8,739 bases of DNA, from NCBI GenBank assembly GCA_946479225.1, contig CAMLFI010000085.1:1-8739 (forward strand), in the 5' to 3' direction. The stretch comes from an uncultured Mucilaginibacter sp. GTDB lineage: Bacteria > Bacteroidota > Bacteroidia > Sphingobacteriales > Sphingobacteriaceae. Made by a program: the position numbers and the translations under genes. This document shows, piece after piece, positions 7,035-8,739 of this stretch; position 1 is the first letter of the stretch; each line of letters begins with the position of its first letter. Under the pieces are notes generated by a model. The model was not told the origin of the DNA and ran no database searches. It saw only the letters and a list, made by a program, of their open reading frames with translations.

Positions 7035-7040
7035 GAACTA
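7025..7040. repeat. Inverted repeat over the -33 element of the Mo-hydroxylase promoter
   Basis: TAGTT (7025-7029) and AACTA (7036-7040) are exact reverse complements with a 6-bp spacer that contains the -33 TTG. A further AACTA occurs at 7052-7056, 16 bp away. It could be an operator; arms of five bases are short enough to arise by chance. Confidence 0.35.
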
Positions 7041-7141
7041 TCCGTTTTCGTAACTAAAATGCTACGATTAATGGGCCGCCCTGCTATCTAATAAATAAGT
7101 TAGTTTAAAATACTGATATTGAGTATAAATACCATTGTTTC

Positions 7142-7187
7142 AGCAATTAAAATCAGGCTCAAATGCTAGTGCCTGTTGCTTTTTTTA
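7142..7187 (+). terminator. Terminator-like hairpin upstream of GH54 gene
   Basis: AGCAA (7142-7146) pairs with TTGCT (7176-7180), and CAGGC (7154-7158) with GCCTG (7171-7175), leaving a 7-nt bulge and a 12-nt loop. A T-run follows. No plus-strand gene lies upstream, so it might end an unseen short transcript or be incidental. It is upstream of the putative GH54 promoter, so it should not attenuate that promoter. Confidence 0.35.
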
Positions 7188-7212
7188 AGTGTTAAAAACA
7201 CATGTAAAGATT

Positions 7213-7220
7213 TATATTTG
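7213..7220 (+). promoter_or_regulatory. -7 element of GH54 gene promoter
   Basis: TATATTTG matches the TAnnTTTG consensus and sits 48 bp before the ATG, a sensible distance. The -33 region is degenerate, with no TTG at 17-23 bp. A small inverted repeat, GTGTT-AAA-AACAC (7189-7201), occupies the place where it should be and could be an activator or repressor site. Confidence 0.55.
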
Positions 7221-7268
7221 TTTTACAGACTATAAACCAAAAAGACTCCTATAAAACAGCCAATAACA

Positions 7269-8739
7269 ATGAAGAAGAATCGTTTGATAGCGCTTTCCGC
7301 ATGTGCGTTAACATTACCCGTTGGATTACTAATAATGGCCATGACCGGGCCAAAAAATGCCATACCGCAGCGGCCCGAAGGAACTTGTGATATTTATGCT
7401 AAAGGGGGCACTCCTTGCGTTACAGCGCATAGCACTACCCGTGCCTTATACAAAAGCTACAACGGCCCGCTTTACCGGGTTATGCGCGAAAGCGACAAAC
7501 AGATATTAGATATAGGCGTAGTTAAACCGAGCGAAGGTGATGCCGGCGGATACGCCAACGCTGCGGCGCAGGACGCTTTTTGCGCCAATTCACTTTGCCG
7601 TATCACAACGGTATATGATCAATCGGGCAAAAAAAATCATCTTACCGAGGCCCCTCCGGGAACGTTTAAAGGACCTGAAAAAGGCGCCTATGATGCTTTA
7701 CCAATAGCCGACATGGCGCCGGTAACCATCAGCGGGCATAAAGCTTATGGTGTTTTTATAATGCCGGGAATGGGTTTACGTAACAACAACGCCCGCGACC
7801 TTGCTATAAACGATGAGCCTGAAGGTATTTACTACGTTGTAAATGGTAAGCACTACGACAGCGGCTGCTGTTTTGATTATGGCAACTCATCAACAAACAG
7901 CCGGGCTGTAGGCACGGGTACCATGGAAACCACTTATTATGGCACATCAACCGCATGGGGAAGTGGTAATGGCGCCGGTCCCTGGATAATGGTTGATATG
8001 GAGGCCGGTTTATTCTCTGGCTTTAACGCAAAAAAGAATGACGTACCGAGCATTGATTCATGGCGGTTTGTAAGCGCCTTTACCGATGGTGGCGGCGGTA
8101 ATAAATGGGACCTACGCGGCGGCAACGCGCAGGAAGGTAAGTTAACAACTTACTATGATGGCGTTCGCCCCGGAACACCGGGCAGCGCTGCCTATTATCC
8201 AATGCACAGAAAAGGCGGCGTATTATTGGGTAACGGCGGCGATAACGGCGCAGGTTCATCAGGCACATTTTACGAGGGGGTAATGACTGTTGGCTATCCA
8301 ACATTTGCAACTACGGATGCTGTACAGGCTAATATAGTAGCTGCTAAATATGATGTGGAAAGGCTAAGTGTTTCTCGAATCAAAACTTTCACACCTAAGG
8401 CATCGCAGGATGTTACCGTAAAATTTACCAATACTACCGGCGCAACAGCCAATGGCGTAAAGCTAAGCATATTGCCACGTAACGGATGGGCAGCCGTAGT
8501 TGACGGAGGCACAGCAGCATCAAAAACATTTACTTACCCTATCCCCGCAGGAGCTGCGGTTAGCGTTACCTTTAAAGTAACCGCGCCGGCCAATACTGAA
8601 GGCGGATTTTTAACCGCCAAAGCCGAGTGGAAAGCCGCTAACAAGGCAGTGGTTCAATCAGACATAAGCACACAGCGGGTACGTAACGTTTTACCTGTAA
8701 AAATAAACGAGGTGCGTTTTGGTACAGGGAACAACCTTA
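7269..8739 (+). CDS. GH54 alpha-L-arabinofuranosidase (AbfB catalytic type) with NEW3-like domain, 3' partial
   Basis: The frame is open from ATG 7269 to the right edge (490 codons). An N-terminal hydrophobic signal (about residues 5-25) indicates export. Residues about 38-362 match the GH54 catalytic domain, which releases terminal arabinofuranose from arabinan and arabinoxylan with retention. Visible signatures are CDIYAKGGTPCVTAHSTTRA, YDQSGKKNHL and GPWIMVDMEAGLFSG. Glu245 corresponds to the nucleophile of the Aspergillus enzyme (E221) and Asp325 in GNGGDN to its acid/base (D297). The structural disulfide pairs are conserved with identical spacing: C40/C50 and C105/C110. So is the rare vicinal pair C200-C201, which lies at the sugar pocket in the fungal structure. 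Residues about 365-472 look like a NEW3-type beta-sandwich in place of the fungal CBM42. From about 474 (PVKINEVRFG) a lamin-tail-like domain may begin, but it is cut off. It is divergent from the Mo-hydroxylase operon and probably independent of it. Confidence 0.95.
   Translation, partial: MKKNRLIALSACALTLPVGLLIMAMTGPKNAIPQRPEGTCDIYAKGGTPCVTAHSTTRALYKSYNGPLYRVMRESDKQILDIGVVKPSEGDAGGYANAAAQDAFCANSLCRITTVYDQSGKKNHLTEAPPGTFKGPEKGAYDALPIADMAPVTISGHKAYGVFIMPGMGLRNNNARDLAINDEPEGIYYVVNGKHYDSGCCFDYGNSSTNSRAVGTGTMETTYYGTSTAWGSGNGAGPWIMVDMEAGLFSGFNAKKNDVPSIDSWRFVSAFTDGGGGNKWDLRGGNAQEGKLTTYYDGVRPGTPGSAAYYPMHRKGGVLLGNGGDNGAGSSGTFYEGVMTVGYPTFATTDAVQANIVAAKYDVERLSVSRIKTFTPKASQDVTVKFTNTTGATANGVKLSILPRNGWAAVVDGGTAASKTFTYPIPAGAAVSVTFKVTAPANTEGGFLTAKAEWKAANKAVVQSDISTQRVRNVLPVKINEVRFGTGNNL

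Larger units (their letters stand above)
6986..7268. other. Divergent intergenic region between Mo-hydroxylase operon and GH54 gene
   Basis: 283 bp without a convincing ORF. It holds a promoter for each flank, an inverted repeat over the minus-strand -33 element, and a terminator-like hairpin on the plus strand. I see no gene or RNA of a known family in the remainder (about 7060-7140). Confidence 0.7.

Noticed and set aside
7293..7304. LSAC at residues 9-12 of the GH54 protein as a lipobox
   Set aside because: Only 11 residues precede the Cys and the hydrophobic stretch continues past it to about residue 25, so an ordinary Sec signal peptide is more likely.
7937..8512. Minus-strand reading frames opposite the GH54 gene
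   Set aside because: The GH54 frame is continuous with catalytic residues and disulfides; the opposite frames have low-complexity shadow composition.
1..8739. CRISPR arrays, tRNA/rRNA genes, insertion sequences
   Set aside because: No spaced direct repeats, no tRNA-like cloverleaf or rRNA segments, and no transposase or terminal inverted repeats were seen.

Overview
The window looks like chromosomal DNA of a Bacteroidota bacterium, most likely a Sphingobacteriaceae member of the Mucilaginibacter/Pedobacter type. This rests on gene content and signals, not on a search. Content includes a large MG2/carboxypeptidase-regulatory/TonB-plug-like protein and a peptide with a Bacteroidota-style double-glycine leader. 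Signals include A-rich start regions that mostly lack a Shine-Dalgarno sequence, and two TAnnTTTG-type -7 promoter elements.

The layout has three blocks. (1) Positions 1-4215, minus strand, hold a three-gene unit. In transcription order these are a membrane protein of 527 aa (degenerate peptidase-C39-like domain, VKOR domain and thioredoxin/DsbA-like domain), a 75-aa double-glycine-leader peptide with six cysteines in its core, and a large secreted or outer-membrane MG2-family protein that runs off the left edge. I read this as a putative secreted-peptide (bacteriocin-like or signalling) locus with its own disulfide-forming enzyme. No ABC exporter or active C39 protease is in view. (2) Positions 4343-6985, minus strand, hold a translationally coupled two-gene operon for a Mo-hydroxylase of the isoquinoline 1-oxidoreductase type. 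It has a [2Fe-2S] subunit and a Tat-exported molybdopterin subunit, starts at a recognisable promoter and ends in a strong intrinsic terminator. (3) From position 7269, plus strand, runs a GH54 (AbfB-type) alpha-L-arabinofuranosidase with a C-terminal NEW3-like domain, cut by the right edge.

Blocks 2 and 3 are divergently transcribed from a 283-bp intergenic region carrying a promoter for each side. Block 1 is visibly more AT-rich than block 3 and is headed by a long inverted repeat. The most promising new biology is block 1: a lysine- and arginine-free, six-cysteine peptide encoded beside an enzyme that joins an apparently non-catalytic leader-binding-like domain to a disulfide-generating module. 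The functional assignment of that block is inference. The enzyme families in blocks 2 and 3 are well supported by their motifs, although the physiological substrate of the Mo-hydroxylase is unknown.
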